Numbered from the stretch's first letter, positions 1 to 8,313 are shown. The stretch: DNA of 64,000 nt from Streptomyces zaomyceticus (GCF_014656215.1 NZ_BNBZ01000025.1:1-64000); one strand, 5' to 3'. Program-made: numbers and translations. Notes: generated from the letters alone by a model not told the origin.

Positions 1-151
1 GCAACGGCCCGATCACTTCCCATGCCTGATCAGTCAGTTCATGACGTCGCACCACGAACGGAGTAACGACCGATCGACATTGCGGACACGCCCTAGGCCG
101 TTCAGGGCCCCCGGCCGTGCGGGCTCTCGCCGTCGGGGCTTCCTCGACGCC

Positions 152-316
152 CTAGGGCTCCTCGGTGACGGCGTTGCGGGCGTGGTCCGCCGCGTCCGTA
201 CGGGCGCGGTCGCGGGATCTGCGGGCCGGGCCCGCCCAGCCGCAGCTGCACCGTGCCAGCGCGAACGAACCGCGCTCCGTCGTCGTGGTGGTGTGGGAAG
301 AGGACTGCGCGTGCAC
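152..316 (-). CDS. 54-residue CxC mini-protein of unknown function
   Basis: This short reading frame starts at GTG (316-314) and stops at TAG (154-152). The product starts MHAQSSSHTTTTTERGS, has a Cys-x-Cys pair (CSCGWAGP, near residues 24-26), then an Arg/Asp/Ala-rich helix with DAADHA, and ends NAVTEEP. A Cys-x-Cys-Gly-Trp start followed by a charged helix looks like a small metal-binding or zinc-ribbon-like protein, and the composition is that of a real Streptomyces protein rather than a shadow. The ribosome binding site is weak (GGTGGTCGG just before the GTG). It is divergent from the lipoprotein gene at 448. I do not know its function. Confidence 0.55.
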   Translation of the reverse strand: MHAQSSSHTTTTTERGSFALARCSCGWAGPARRSRDRARTDAADHARNAVTEEP

Positions 317-447
317 CCGACCACCGTACTGCGCGTGACGGCACGCCCCGACCGTCGTTATGCGGATCGGGTGCCCCCGGGCCCGAGGGTTCCGGGGCAG
401 GGCGGGTCCCGGGCGAACAGCGTTGAGGCGTTGGGGGTTGGCAGACG

Positions 448-1290
448 ATGGTGGTGCAGCGGTACGAGCGGCCGCACGGTCGCGGAAGCGGGGCGTTCGC
501 CGTCACCGCCGTCCTGGTCGGCTCCCTCGTCGGAACGGCGGCGGCCACGGGCTGCGCCGCCCCCGAGGCCCCCAGGCCGACGGTCGATCCCACCCTCGCC
601 GTACGGAACGCGGCCGACGCCCTGACGAAGGCCGGCAGCTCCAGGGCGAGCACCTCCATGGAGATGGCGGCGGGCGGGACCCGGGTCACCATCCGGGGCG
701 AGGGCGGCTACGACTTCCGGCGCCGTACCGGCCGGCTCCAGGTGGTGCTGCCGAAGGACGCGGCGGGCGCAAGCGAGCACCGGCCGATCACCGAGCTCCT
801 CACCCCCGGCGCCCTCTACATGAAGAACCGGGGGGCCGGGGTGCCCGCCGACAAGTGGGTCCGGGTCGACACCACCACCCTCGACGACGGGAACCTCGTC
901 ACCGGCGGCGCCACCGACCCGGCCGCCGCCGCGGAGCTGCTGCGCGGCGCACGGAAGGTCACGTACCTCGGCGAGGTCGATCTGGCAGGGGTGAAGGTCG
1001 GCCACTACCGGGGGGTCGCCGACATCGCGCACGCCGCCCGGGTCGCCTCGCCGCAGCTCAGGGGCGCGCTCGCCGCGGCGGCGAAAGGGTTCGCCAAGGA
1101 CACCGTGCCCTTCGACGCGTACCTCGACGGGGAGGGGCGGCTGCGGAAGGTGCGCCACCAGTTCAGCTTCAGCAACAAGGGCCGTACGGTCGCGGTCGCG
1201 TCGACGACCCTGCTCTACGGCTTCGGGGCGTCCGTCGAGGTGAGGCTGCCGGACCGCCGGGACATCTACGCCGGGAAGATCACGACCTGA
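448..1290 (+). CDS. Secreted lipoprotein, LppX/LprG-like architecture
   Basis: The 280-residue protein has a short basic N-terminus, a hydrophobic stretch at about 16-34 and a lipobox ending at Cys36 (ATG|C), so it should be lipid-anchored outside the membrane. The mature part begins with a Pro-rich linker, then a mixed alpha/beta domain with features such as YMKNRG, KWVRVD and a later sequence with TVPFDAYLDGEGRL. This order (small helix, 'misc. lipid-modification' strands, D-G-x-G-R-L hairpin) resembles the LppX/LprAFG-type lipoproteins of actinobacteria, which carry lipids or glycolipids. The assignment to that family is by pattern only; substrate unknown. It starts at ATG 448 and stands alone. 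Confidence 0.75.
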   Translation: MVVQRYERPHGRGSGAFAVTAVLVGSLVGTAAATGCAAPEAPRPTVDPTLAVRNAADALTKAGSSRASTSMEMAAGGTRVTIRGEGGYDFRRRTGRLQVVLPKDAAGASEHRPITELLTPGALYMKNRGAGVPADKWVRVDTTTLDDGNLVTGGATDPAAAAELLRGARKVTYLGEVDLAGVKVGHYRGVADIAHAARVASPQLRGALAAAAKGFAKDTVPFDAYLDGEGRLRKVRHQFSFSNKGRTVAVASTTLLYGFGASVEVRLPDRRDIYAGKITT

Positions 1291-1417
1291 GCGGCCTGAC
1301 CTGGCCGGGTCCCGGCGTGGACCATCGGCAAATGGTCCGGACGTGTCATGCGCGGTCCGTGTCGCCCTCCCTACGCTGGGAGACCGCTGGGAGACCGACG
1401 CCGGCAGGAAGAGGTGG

Positions 1418-1603
1418 ATGCGCGTGGCCCCGCCCGGTACAGCAACCGTGCCCGCAGACCCGGACTGCGTCGCACTTGCCGAGATCGAACTGTGCGGCGA
1501 GCTGATCATCGCCGCCTCCGCCGCGGCCGGGGAGCGGCTCAGCGCCGACCGGATCGACGAGGTGCTGAGGGTGGCGGCGGAGCGGGCCGTGGAGGATCGC
1601 TGA
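1418..1603 (+). CDS. Small conserved-type protein (61 aa), function unknown
   Basis: The start is the ATG at 1418, preceded by GAAGAGGTGG; the frame is open further upstream but without a ribosome site. The product opens MRVAPPGTATVPADPD, has one Cys in ALAEIELCGEL, and a helical second half with GERLSADRIDEVL and AAERAVEDR. The pattern SADRIDEVLRV is that of a compact helical hairpin. No signal peptide or membrane segment. A possible -10 (TACGCT, 1371-1376) lies about 40 bases upstream. It converges on csoR. Function not recognised. Confidence 0.6.
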   Translation: MRVAPPGTATVPADPDCVALAEIELCGELIIAASAAAGERLSADRIDEVLRVAAERAVEDR

Positions 1604-1640
1604 CGGTACGGCCCGGCTCACCACCCCGTACGGAAGGACC

Positions 1641-1997
1641 TCAGGTGCGCATCATGCGGGCGATGGCCTTCGTGGCCTCCTCGACCTTGGCGTCGATGCC
1701 CTCGCCGCCCTTGGCCGCCGCGTCGGCGACGCAGTGCCGCAGGTGCTCCTCCAGGAGCTGGAGCGCGAAGGACTGGAGTGCCTTCGTCGAGGCGGAGACC
1801 TGGGTGAGTATGTCGATGCAGTAGACGTCCTCGTCGACCATCCGCTGGAGACCGCGGATCTGGCCCTCGATCCGGCGGAGCCGCTTGAGGTGCTCGTCCT
1901 TCTGCTTGTGGTACCCGTGCACGCCGTGCTCGTGGTCGGCCGGCTCGACGGCCTCGACGGCCTCGGGGGTGACCTGGTCCGCCTCGGTGGTCGTCAT
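1641..1997 (-). CDS. csoR: CsoR-family copper-sensing repressor
   Basis: This 118-residue protein is a small all-helical metal-sensing repressor of the CsoR/RcnR family. After a disordered, His-containing N-terminus (HEHGVHGYH, 22-30) comes the family core HLKRLRRIEGQIRGLQRMV. The Cu(I) ligands are present as Cys60, His85 and Cys89; their spacing (25 and 4) equals that of the mycobacterial CsoR ligands Cys36/His61/Cys65, which argues for copper rather than nickel or sulfide sensing. The family binds DNA as apo-protein and releases it on Cu(I) binding. The palindrome at 2029-2045, upstream of this gene, suggests autoregulation. No copper chaperone or P-type ATPase gene is in the window, so the main targets are elsewhere. 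Confidence 0.93.
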   Translation of the reverse strand: MTTTEADQVTPEAVEAVEPADHEHGVHGYHKQKDEHLKRLRRIEGQIRGLQRMVDEDVYCIDILTQVSASTKALQSFALQLLEEHLRHCVADAAAKGGEGIDAKVEEATKAIARMMRT

Positions 1998-2028
1998 CGC
2001 GTCCTCCCGTTGTCCATTAAGGGGGTGT

Positions 2029-2045
2029 ATACCCCTCGTGGGTAT
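2029..2045. promoter_or_regulatory. Probable CsoR operator
   Basis: Inverted repeat ATACCC-CTCGT-GGGTAT, set in a longer G-run/C-run stretch (GGGGGTGTATACCCC at 2021-2034) 32 bases upstream of the csoR start. G/C-tract palindromes around TATACCCC are typical of CsoR sites. It would permit copper-responsive self-repression. Confidence 0.7.
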
Positions 2046-2189
2046 ATGGTACCGATCCCCGCCGATCCGAACGGGGGTCCGTGCTGTTCACTGTGCCTGA
2101 TGGGCGACACTGAGAGACGCCGGTTAGCCGTGGCCGGATGATGCGCCTAGCATCAGCCTGACCGAAACCCAGCACCCCGAGGACCTCAC

Positions 2190-2810
2190 GTGCGATTTCG
2201 TCTGACCCCCAGGGAGACGAGCTTCTACGACATGTTCGCCGCGTCCGCGGACAACATCGTCACGGGCTCCAAGCTCCTGATGGAACTGCTCGGGGCGGAG
2301 CCTTCCGCCCGGGCCGAGATCGCGGAGCGGATGCGGGCAGCGGAGCACGCCGGCGACGACGCGACCCACGCGATCTTCCACCAGCTGAACTCCTCCTTCA
2401 TCACGCCGTTCGACCGTGAGGACATCTACAACCTCGCGTCCTCCCTCGACGACATCATGGACTTCATGGAGGAGGCCGTCGACCTGGTCGTCCTCTACAA
2501 CGTCGAGGAACTCCCCAAGGGTGTCGAGCAGCAGATCGAGGTCCTCGCGCGGGCCGCGGAGCTGACCGCCGAGGCGATGCCCAACCTGCGGACGATGGCC
2601 AACCTCACCGAGTACTGGATCGAGGTCAACCGGCTCGAGAACCAGGCCGACCAGATCCACCGCAAGCTGCTCGCGACGCTCTTCAACGGCAAGTACGACG
2701 CCATCGAGGTGCTCAAGCTCAAGCAGATCGTCGACGTGCTGGAAGAGGCGGCCGACGCGTTCGAGCACGTGGCCAACACGGTGGAGACCATCGCGGTCAA
2801 GGAGTCCTGA
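2190..2810 (+). CDS. DUF47/PhoU-like partner of the Pit phosphate transporter
   Basis: The 206-residue protein is a PhoU-like helical bundle of the DUF47 (TIGR00153) family. The N-terminus FYDMFAASADNIVTGSKLL and the acidic helices with EHAGDDATHAIF and PFDREDIYNLASSLDDIMDF are the family's metal-binding motifs. Members are cytosolic and almost always encoded just before a Pit transporter, which they are thought to modulate. The start is GTG 2190 after GAGGACCTC. Pit begins 6 bases after the stop, so the two are cotranscribed. A plausible -10 (TAGCAT, 2148-2153) overlaps a small inverted repeat GATGC-N5-GCATC (2140-2154). No PHO boxes are visible here. Confidence 0.9.
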   Translation: MRFRLTPRETSFYDMFAASADNIVTGSKLLMELLGAEPSARAEIAERMRAAEHAGDDATHAIFHQLNSSFITPFDREDIYNLASSLDDIMDFMEEAVDLVVLYNVEELPKGVEQQIEVLARAAELTAEAMPNLRTMANLTEYWIEVNRLENQADQIHRKLLATLFNGKYDAIEVLKLKQIVDVLEEAADAFEHVANTVETIAVKES

Positions 2811-2816
2811 GGCTTC

Positions 2817-3815
2817 GTGGACACCTTTGCTCTGATCGTGACCATCGGTGTCGCGCTCGGCTTCACGTATACGAACGGCTTTCACGACTCGGCCAACGCC
2901 ATCGCCACCTCGGTGTCGACGCGGGCGCTGACCCCGCGGGCGGCCCTGGCGATGGCCGCCGTCATGAACCTCGCCGGTGCCTTCATGGGCAGCGGGGTCG
3001 CCAAGACGGTCAGTGAGGGCCTGATCGAGACGCCGCACGGCGACAAGGGGATGGGAATCCTCTTCGCCGCGCTGGTCGGCGCGATCATCTGGAACCTGGT
3101 GACCTGGTACTTCGGTCTGCCGTCCTCCTCCTCCCACGCGCTGTTCGGCGGCATGGTGGGTGCGGCGCTGGCCGGTGGCACCGAGGTCATCTGGGGCGGG
3201 GTGCTCGACAAGGTCGTCATCCCGATGTTCATCTCGCCGGTCGTCGGTCTGGTCGCCGGCTACCTGGTGATGTGCGCGATCATGTGGATGTTCCGCAAGG
3301 CCAACCCGCACAAGGCCAAGCGCGGCTTCAGGATCGCGCAGACGGTGTCTGCGGCCGGTATGGCGCTCGGTCACGGTCTGCAGGACGCGCAGAAGACCAT
3401 GGGCATCGTGGTGATGGCCCTGGTCATCGCCGATGTGCAGTCGTCCGGGGACGACATCCCGGTCTGGGTCAAGATCGCGTGTGCCGTGATGCTCTCGCTC
3501 GGCACGTACGCGGGTGGCTGGCGCATCATGCGGACCCTCGGCCGGAAGATCATCGAGCTGGACCCGCCGCAGGGTTTCGCGGCGGAGACCACGGGCGCGT
3601 CGATCATGTTCGGCTCCGCGTTCCTCTTCCACGCGCCGATCTCCACGACCCATGTCATCACCTCCGCGATCATGGGTGTGGGTGCGACGAAGCGGGTCAA
3701 CGCGGTCCGGTGGGGTGTCGCGAAGAACATCATCCTGGGGTGGTTCATCACGATGCCCGCGGCCGCGCTCGTCGCCGCCGCGAGCTTCTACGTGGTGCAG
3801 CTCTTCTTCGGCTGA
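2817..3815 (+). CDS. pit: Low-affinity inorganic phosphate transporter (PiT family)
   Basis: This 332-residue integral membrane protein imports metal-phosphate by proton symport. It carries the two PiT signature repeats: GFTYTNGFHDSANAIATSV near residues 14-32 and the second copy GASIMFGSAFLFHAPISTTH near 260-280 (with S-T-T-H in place of the usual S-x-x-H), plus SSSSHALFGGMVG in the first half. About ten membrane segments are readable. The start is GTG 2817. It is the second gene of a two-gene operon with the DUF47 protein and ends against the oppositely oriented pst operon, so low- and high-affinity phosphate uptake share one locus. Confidence 0.93.
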   Translation: MDTFALIVTIGVALGFTYTNGFHDSANAIATSVSTRALTPRAALAMAAVMNLAGAFMGSGVAKTVSEGLIETPHGDKGMGILFAALVGAIIWNLVTWYFGLPSSSSHALFGGMVGAALAGGTEVIWGGVLDKVVIPMFISPVVGLVAGYLVMCAIMWMFRKANPHKAKRGFRIAQTVSAAGMALGHGLQDAQKTMGIVVMALVIADVQSSGDDIPVWVKIACAVMLSLGTYAGGWRIMRTLGRKIIELDPPQGFAAETTGASIMFGSAFLFHAPISTTHVITSAIMGVGATKRVNAVRWGVAKNIILGWFITMPAAALVAAASFYVVQLFFG

Positions 3816-3854
3816 CGCATGACGCCTGACGCCTGACGCCTGACGGCTGACGGC
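3813..3854 (+). repeat. Six tandem 7-bp repeats starting at the pit stop codon
   Basis: Six head-to-tail heptamers read TGACGCA, TGACGCC (three times), TGACGGC (twice). The first TGA is the stop codon of pit. The array fills most of the space before the terminator hairpin at 3889. It looks like slippage expansion; other stop-proximal repeats occur in this window. Confidence 0.85.
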
Positions 3855-3888
3855 TTCTCGCCGAGGCCGGCAGTGGCTTGAAATGGTC

Positions 3889-3920
3889 GGGCCCGGCTCC
3901 CCTGTGGGGGAGCCGGGCCC
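3889..3920. terminator. Bidirectional terminator between pit and pstB
   Basis: A perfect 14-bp stem (GGGCCCGGCTCCCC / GGGGAGCCGGGCCC) with a 4-base loop lies between two convergent operons. There is no long T-tract, as is usual in Streptomyces. It can end transcription from both sides. Confidence 0.85.
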
Positions 3921-3977
3921 TTCGTCGTACGGTGGCACCGCCATGCAGCACCGCAGACGAGTCTCTGCCCGAGGGCT

Positions 3978-4754
3978 CTATCCGAAGCGGCCCGAGATGT
4001 AGTCCTCGGTCGCCTGGACGCTCGGGTTGGAGAAGATGCGCTCGGTGTCGTCCAGCTCGATCAGCTTGCCGGGCTGGCCGACGGCCGCCAGGTTGAAGAA
4101 GGCCGTACGGTCCGAGACACGGGCGGCCTGCTGCATGTTGTGCGTCACGATGACGATCGTGAAGCGCTCCTTCAGCTCGCCGATCAGGTCCTCGATGGCG
4201 AGGGTGGAGATCGGGTCGAGGGCGGAGCACGGCTCGTCCATCAGCAGGACGTCGGGCTCGACGGCGATGGCGCGGGCGATGCAGAGGCGCTGCTGCTGAC
4301 CGCCGGAGAGGCCGGAGCCCGGCTTGTTGAGCCGGTCCTTGACCTCGTTCCAGAGGTTGGCGCCCTTGAGGGACTTCTCGACGATCTCGTTGAGCTGGGA
4401 CTTCTTGTACTTGCCGTTGAGCCGCAGGCCCGCCGCCACATTGTCGAAGATCGACATCGTGGGGAAGGGGTTGGGGCGCTGGAAGACCATGCCGACCGTG
4501 CGGCGCACGGCGACGGGGTCGACGTTCGTCCCGTACAGGTTCTCGTCGTCGAGCATCACCTTGCCCTCCACGCGGCCCCCGGGGGTGACCTCGTGCATCC
4601 GGTTCAGGGTGCGCAGGAAGGTGGACTTGCCGCAGCCGGACGGGCCGATGAAGGCCGTCACGGAGCGCGGCTCGACGGTCATGGAGATGTCGTCGATCGC
4701 CTTGTGGGCGCCGTAGTACGCGGAGAGGCCGCTGACGTCGATTCGCTTGGCCAT
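3978..4754 (-). CDS. pstB: Phosphate ABC transporter ATP-binding protein
   Basis: The 258-residue ATPase energises high-affinity phosphate uptake. Walker A is GPSGCGKST at 37-45, the Q-loop is VFQRPNPFP near 90-98, the ABC signature LSGGQ is at 149-153, followed by Walker B (LLMDEPCSALDP) and the H-loop (IVTHNM). The C-terminus EDYISGRFG is the typical PstB ending. It is the last gene of pstSCAB, 29 bases after pstA. It acts as a dimer on the cytoplasmic face of the PstC-PstA channel. Confidence 0.97.
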   Translation of the reverse strand: MAKRIDVSGLSAYYGAHKAIDDISMTVEPRSVTAFIGPSGCGKSTFLRTLNRMHEVTPGGRVEGKVMLDDENLYGTNVDPVAVRRTVGMVFQRPNPFPTMSIFDNVAAGLRLNGKYKKSQLNEIVEKSLKGANLWNEVKDRLNKPGSGLSGGQQQRLCIARAIAVEPDVLLMDEPCSALDPISTLAIEDLIGELKERFTIVIVTHNMQQAARVSDRTAFFNLAAVGQPGKLIELDDTERIFSNPSVQATEDYISGRFG

Positions 4755-4783
4755 ATCAATTCACTTCCAGAGGTGGTCGCTGG

Positions 4784-5857
4784 TCAGCGGCCGGTCTTGG
4801 GGGCCTTCCAGCGGGCGATGCCGCGGGCCACCAGGTTGAGGATCATGACGAAGGCGATCAGGACGAGCGCTGCGGCCCATGCGCGGGACACGGCTGCGTC
4901 GGTGCCGACCGCGTACTGCTCGTACACGTAGAGCGGCAGGGAGGACTGGGCGCCTTCGAAGGGGTTCGGGTTGATGAGCTTCGTACCGAACACGAGGAGC
5001 AGGACCGGGGCCGTCTCACCGGTGATACGGGCGACCGCGAGCATGACGCCCGTGGTGATGCCGCCGATCGCGGTGGGCAGGACCACCTTCAGGATGGTGC
5101 GCCACTTGGGGATGCCGAGGGCGAGGGAGGCCTCGCGGAGCTCGTTCGGGACGAGCTTGAGCATCTCCTCGGTGGAGCGGACCACGACCGGCATCATCAG
5201 GATGGCGAGGGCCATCGCGCCGGCGAAACCGGAGGGGCCGAAGCCCAGCATCAGGTTCCAGGTGGCGAGGATGAAGAGGCCGGCGACGATCGACGGGATG
5301 CCCGTCATGACGTCGACGAAGAAGGTGACGGCCTGGGCCAGCTTGCCGCCGCCGTACTCGACGAGGTAGACGGCGGTGAGGAGGCCGATCGGGGCGGCGA
5401 TCACGGTCGCGATGGCCACCTGCTCGATGGTGCCGAGCAGCGCGTGGTAGACACCGCCGCCGGCCTCGGCGTCGAGGACGCCGTTCATCGAGTGGGTGAG
5501 GAAGTAGACGTCGAGGACTTCCATGCCCTTGCTGATCGTGACCCAGGCCAGCGAGACCAGCGGGACGACGGCGAGGACGAAGCAGACCCAGACCAGGCTG
5601 GTGGCGACGTTGTCCTTTGCCTGACGGCTGCCCTCGACCTTGGTGGTCAGGGCGTACGTGGTGAGGACGAACAGCAGCGCGGCGATCATGCCCCACTGGA
5701 TCTTGCTGTGCCAGCCGGCGGCGACGCCGATGCCGATGCCCGCGGCGATGGAGCCGGCGGCGATGGCGATCGGGCTCCAGCGGGGGAGGCGGGCGCTGGA
5801 GAGCGAACCGGTGCGCTTGACCGTCGCGACCGGACGGTCCTGAATGGCGTGGCTCAT
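4784..5857 (-). CDS. pstA: Phosphate ABC transporter permease PstA
   Basis: The 357-residue permease has a cytosolic N-terminal tail, about three N-terminal membrane segments (48-120), then a core of six. The EAA loop facing PstB reads LREASLALGIPKWRTILKVVLP, in line with PstA proteins, and FVDVMTGIPSIVAGLF is the usual PstA segment before it. The ATG overlaps the pstC stop by 4 bases (ATGA type), so translation is coupled. It forms the membrane channel with PstC. Confidence 0.95.
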   Translation of the reverse strand: MSHAIQDRPVATVKRTGSLSSARLPRWSPIAIAAGSIAAGIGIGVAAGWHSKIQWGMIAALLFVLTTYALTTKVEGSRQAKDNVATSLVWVCFVLAVVPLVSLAWVTISKGMEVLDVYFLTHSMNGVLDAEAGGGVYHALLGTIEQVAIATVIAAPIGLLTAVYLVEYGGGKLAQAVTFFVDVMTGIPSIVAGLFILATWNLMLGFGPSGFAGAMALAILMMPVVVRSTEEMLKLVPNELREASLALGIPKWRTILKVVLPTAIGGITTGVMLAVARITGETAPVLLLVFGTKLINPNPFEGAQSSLPLYVYEQYAVGTDAAVSRAWAAALVLIAFVMILNLVARGIARWKAPKTGR

Positions 5858-6828
5858 GCCGCTGCCCCCGAGTACTCCTTGCGGCGGCCGATGATCCAGC
5901 GGGCGGCGCCGTTGACCAGCAGGGTGATGGCGAAGAGGACGAGACCGGAGGCGATCAGCGCGTCCCGTCCGAACTCGTTGGCCTCGTTGAACTTGGCGGC
6001 GATGTTCTGCGCGAACGTGCCGCCGCCCGGGTCGAGAAGGTGGCCCGAGATGAGGAAGCTGGGGGAGAGGACCACGGCGACGGCCATGGTTTCGCCGAGT
6101 GCGCGGCCGAGGCCCAGCATGGAGGCGGAGATGATGCCGGAGCGGCCGAAGGGCAGCACCGACATGCGGATGACCTCCCAGCGCGTGGCGCCGAGGGCGA
6201 GCGCGGCTTCCTCGTGCATCTTCGGGGCCTGGAGGAAGACCTCACGGGTGACGTTGGTGATGATCGGAAGGATCATGATCGCCAGCAGGATGCCCACGGT
6301 GAAGAGGTTGCGGGCCGGGCCGTCGTTGGCCTTGTCGAAGATGTACGTCCAGCCGAAGTACTCGTTCAGCCACTTGTTGAGGCCGTCCAGGTACGGGACG
6401 AGGAAGATCGCGCCCCAGAGGCCGTAGATGATGCTGGGCACGGCGGCGAGCAGGTCGACCACGTACGCGAGCGGCTTGGCCAGCTTGCGCGGGGCGTAGT
6501 GCGAGATGAAGAGGGCGATGCCGATCGCGACGGGCACGGCGATGGCCATGGCGATGATCGACGAGACCACCGTGCCGAAGGCGAGGACGGCGATGCCGAA
6601 GACCGGCGGGTTGCCGGCCGGGTTCCACTCGAAGGTGGTGAAGAAGTTCGTGCTGTCCTTCGAGATGGCGAGGGCGGCACGGTAGGTGAGGAAGCCGGCG
6701 ATCGCGGCCATGATCACGAGGAGGGTGATGCCGGAGCCTCGGGACAGTCCGCTGAAGACGCGGTCCCCGGGGCGCGAGGCGCTCTTGGCGCGCCGGCTCC
6801 TCTGTATGTCTGGTGTGGTGGTAGCCAT
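5854..6828 (-). CDS. pstC: Phosphate ABC transporter permease PstC
   Basis: This 324-residue protein has about six membrane segments. The family hallmarks are YVVDLLAAVPSIIYGLWG and the coupling-helix loop MHEEAALALGATRWEVIRMSVLPF. It starts 108 bases after the pstS stop; a strong hairpin (6892-6928) sits in that gap. Together with PstA it builds the phosphate channel. Confidence 0.95.
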   Translation of the reverse strand: MATTTPDIQRSRRAKSASRPGDRVFSGLSRGSGITLLVIMAAIAGFLTYRAALAISKDSTNFFTTFEWNPAGNPPVFGIAVLAFGTVVSSIIAMAIAVPVAIGIALFISHYAPRKLAKPLAYVVDLLAAVPSIIYGLWGAIFLVPYLDGLNKWLNEYFGWTYIFDKANDGPARNLFTVGILLAIMILPIITNVTREVFLQAPKMHEEAALALGATRWEVIRMSVLPFGRSGIISASMLGLGRALGETMAVAVVLSPSFLISGHLLDPGGGTFAQNIAAKFNEANEFGRDALIASGLVLFAITLLVNGAARWIIGRRKEYSGAAA

Positions 6829-6891
6829 CTGCTTCTCCGGTCTGCGGGGCCCCTACGGACGTACGGGCTCCTGGCGGCGGTGCACCGGATG

Positions 6892-6928
6892 CCGGGTCCG
6901 GCCCCCCTGGGTGGGGGGCCGGACCCGG
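6892..6928 (-). terminator. Intercistronic hairpin between pstS and pstC
   Basis: A perfect 16-bp stem (CCGGGTCCGGCCCCCC paired with its complement) with a 5-base loop lies directly after the pstS stop codon and before pstC. Such a hairpin would partly terminate or stabilise the pstS message, giving more binding protein than permease, as is common for ABC operons. Confidence 0.8.
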
Positions 6929-6935
6929 CCGGGGG

Positions 6936-8078
6936 TCAGGACAGGGTGGGGACGATCGCGCGGACCTTGGCGGCGATCTCGGCCGGGAGCGGGGCGTAGC
7001 CGGCCTCGGCGAGGACCTTCTGGCCCTCCTCGCTCACGGTGTAGTTGAGGAAGGCCTTCAGGGTCGGCAGGGTCTCCGCCTTGTTGCCCTTGTCGCAGGC
7101 GATCTCGTAGGTGACGAGGACGATCGGGTAGGCACCCTCGGCCTTCGTCGCGTAGTCGAGGGAGAGGGCGACGTCGTTGCCCGTGCCCTTGACCTTGGCG
7201 GCGGCGATGGCCTTCGACGCGTTCTCCGAGGAGGCGGCGACCGGGGCGGCGGCACCGGTGTTGATGCTGACCGTGGAGATCTTGTTCGCGGTGGCGTACG
7301 AGAGCTCGAAGTAGCCGATGGAGCCCTCGGCGTCCTTGACCGCGGTGGCGACACCGGAGGAGCCGTTGGCGGCCTGGCCGCCCTGGGCGGGCCACGACTT
7401 CGACTTCGGGTCGTGCTTCCAGTCGGCCGCGGCGGCGGTCGAGAGGTACTTGCCCAGGTTCTGGGTGGTGCCGGACTCGTCCGAGCGGTGGAAGGCCTGG
7501 ATCGTGCTGTCCGGGAGCTTGGCGCCCGGGTTCAGCTTGGCGATCGCCGGGTCGTTCCACTTGGTGATCTTGTTGTCGAAGATCTTGGCGATGGTGGAGG
7601 CGTCGAGGACGAGGTTGTCCACGCCCTCCAGCTTGTAGCCGATGGCGATGGGGCCGCCGACCATCGGCAGGTTGACGCCCTTGCCGGTCTTGCAGATCTT
7701 CTGCGACTCGGCGACCTCTTCGTCCTTCAGGGCGGAGTCGGAGCCCGCGAAGGCGACCTGGCCCTGGTTGAACTTGGTGATGCCGCCGCCGGAGCCGATG
7801 CCCTGGTAGTTGATCTCGACGCCGGAGCACGCGGCCTGGAAGTTCTTGACCCACAGGTCCATCGCGTTCTTCTGCGCGCTGGAGCCGGCGGCGAGGAGCT
7901 GGCCCTTGGCACCCTCGCAGGCGATGTTCGAGGCGGCGGCGGAGGTCTTGGCGCCGCCCTCCTTGGCCGGGGTCTCCGAGTTGTTGTCCGAGCCACACGC
8001 CGAGAGGACGAGCGCACCGGAGACGACGAGGGCACCGATCGCGGAGGCGCGAAGCCCGTTCTTGCGCGAAAGCTTCAC
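6936..8078 (-). CDS. pstS: Phosphate-binding lipoprotein PstS
   Basis: The 380-residue protein is the extracellular phosphate receptor of the Pst system. It starts with GTG (SD GGAAGGA about ten bases upstream), has a basic N-terminus, a hydrophobic segment and a lipobox LSAC with the lipidated Cys28. The mature protein shows the PstS fold motifs: AAGSSAQKNAMDLWVKNF, then YQGIGSGGGITKFNQGQVAFAGSDS and FHRSDESGTTQNLGKYL, whose Ser/Arg/Asp residues bind phosphate. First gene of pstSCAB. Three 11-bp PHO units upstream indicate control by PhoP. Confidence 0.97.
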   Translation of the reverse strand: MKLSRKNGLRASAIGALVVSGALVLSACGSDNNSETPAKEGGAKTSAAASNIACEGAKGQLLAAGSSAQKNAMDLWVKNFQAACSGVEINYQGIGSGGGITKFNQGQVAFAGSDSALKDEEVAESQKICKTGKGVNLPMVGGPIAIGYKLEGVDNLVLDASTIAKIFDNKITKWNDPAIAKLNPGAKLPDSTIQAFHRSDESGTTQNLGKYLSTAAAADWKHDPKSKSWPAQGGQAANGSSGVATAVKDAEGSIGYFELSYATANKISTVSINTGAAAPVAASSENASKAIAAAKVKGTGNDVALSLDYATKAEGAYPIVLVTYEIACDKGNKAETLPTLKAFLNYTVSEEGQKVLAEAGYAPLPAEIAAKVRAIVPTLS

Positions 8079-8205
8079 TTTCGGGTGTTCCTTCCAGAAG
8101 CCGCCCTGTCGCGGACCGAGTGTCCCGAACGTTCTACGGCGGCGTGTGTCGGTGGGCGGTGCAATCGCTGTGCTCTCTGCACCGTGTAAGGCCGAAATTA
8201 GGCAG

Positions 8206-8249
8206 AACAGGTGAAGCGGTCGACGGGGGAGAGTGAACGGGAAGTGAAC
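8206..8249 (-). promoter_or_regulatory. PHO boxes (PhoP operator) of pstS
   Basis: Read on the minus strand, two adjacent 11-bp direct repeats, GTTCACTTCCC (8249-8239) and GTTCACTCTCC (8238-8228), match the Streptomyces PHO unit. A third partial unit, CTTCACCTGTT (8216-8206), follows in register after one degenerate 11-mer. A candidate -10, TAATTT, lies just downstream (about 8199-8194). This predicts strong induction under phosphate limitation. Confidence 0.9.
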
Positions 8250-8267
8250 CGTGTCGTAAGCCCGGGT

Positions 8268-8313
8268 GCGGGGTCCTCGGGCGGACGGCGGCGGGGTCCT
8301 CGGGCGGACGGCG
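8268..8313. repeat. Perfect 23-bp tandem duplication, pstS upstream region
   Basis: Two identical adjacent 23-mers (8268-8290 and 8291-8313), beginning GCGGGGTCCTCGG. They lie between the Nudix gene stop and the PHO boxes, in an otherwise gene-free stretch (8250-8496). Its role, if any, is unknown; it could be simple slippage. Confidence 0.8.

Noticed and set aside
3813..3854. Heptamer array as CRISPR or PHO-like repeat
   Set aside because: Unit is 7 bp with no spacers; a slippage array.
2124..3944. 606-residue minus-strand frame opposite pit
   Set aside because: Arg/Asp/His-rich shadow of the pit/DUF47 genes, with no domain pattern or ribosome site.
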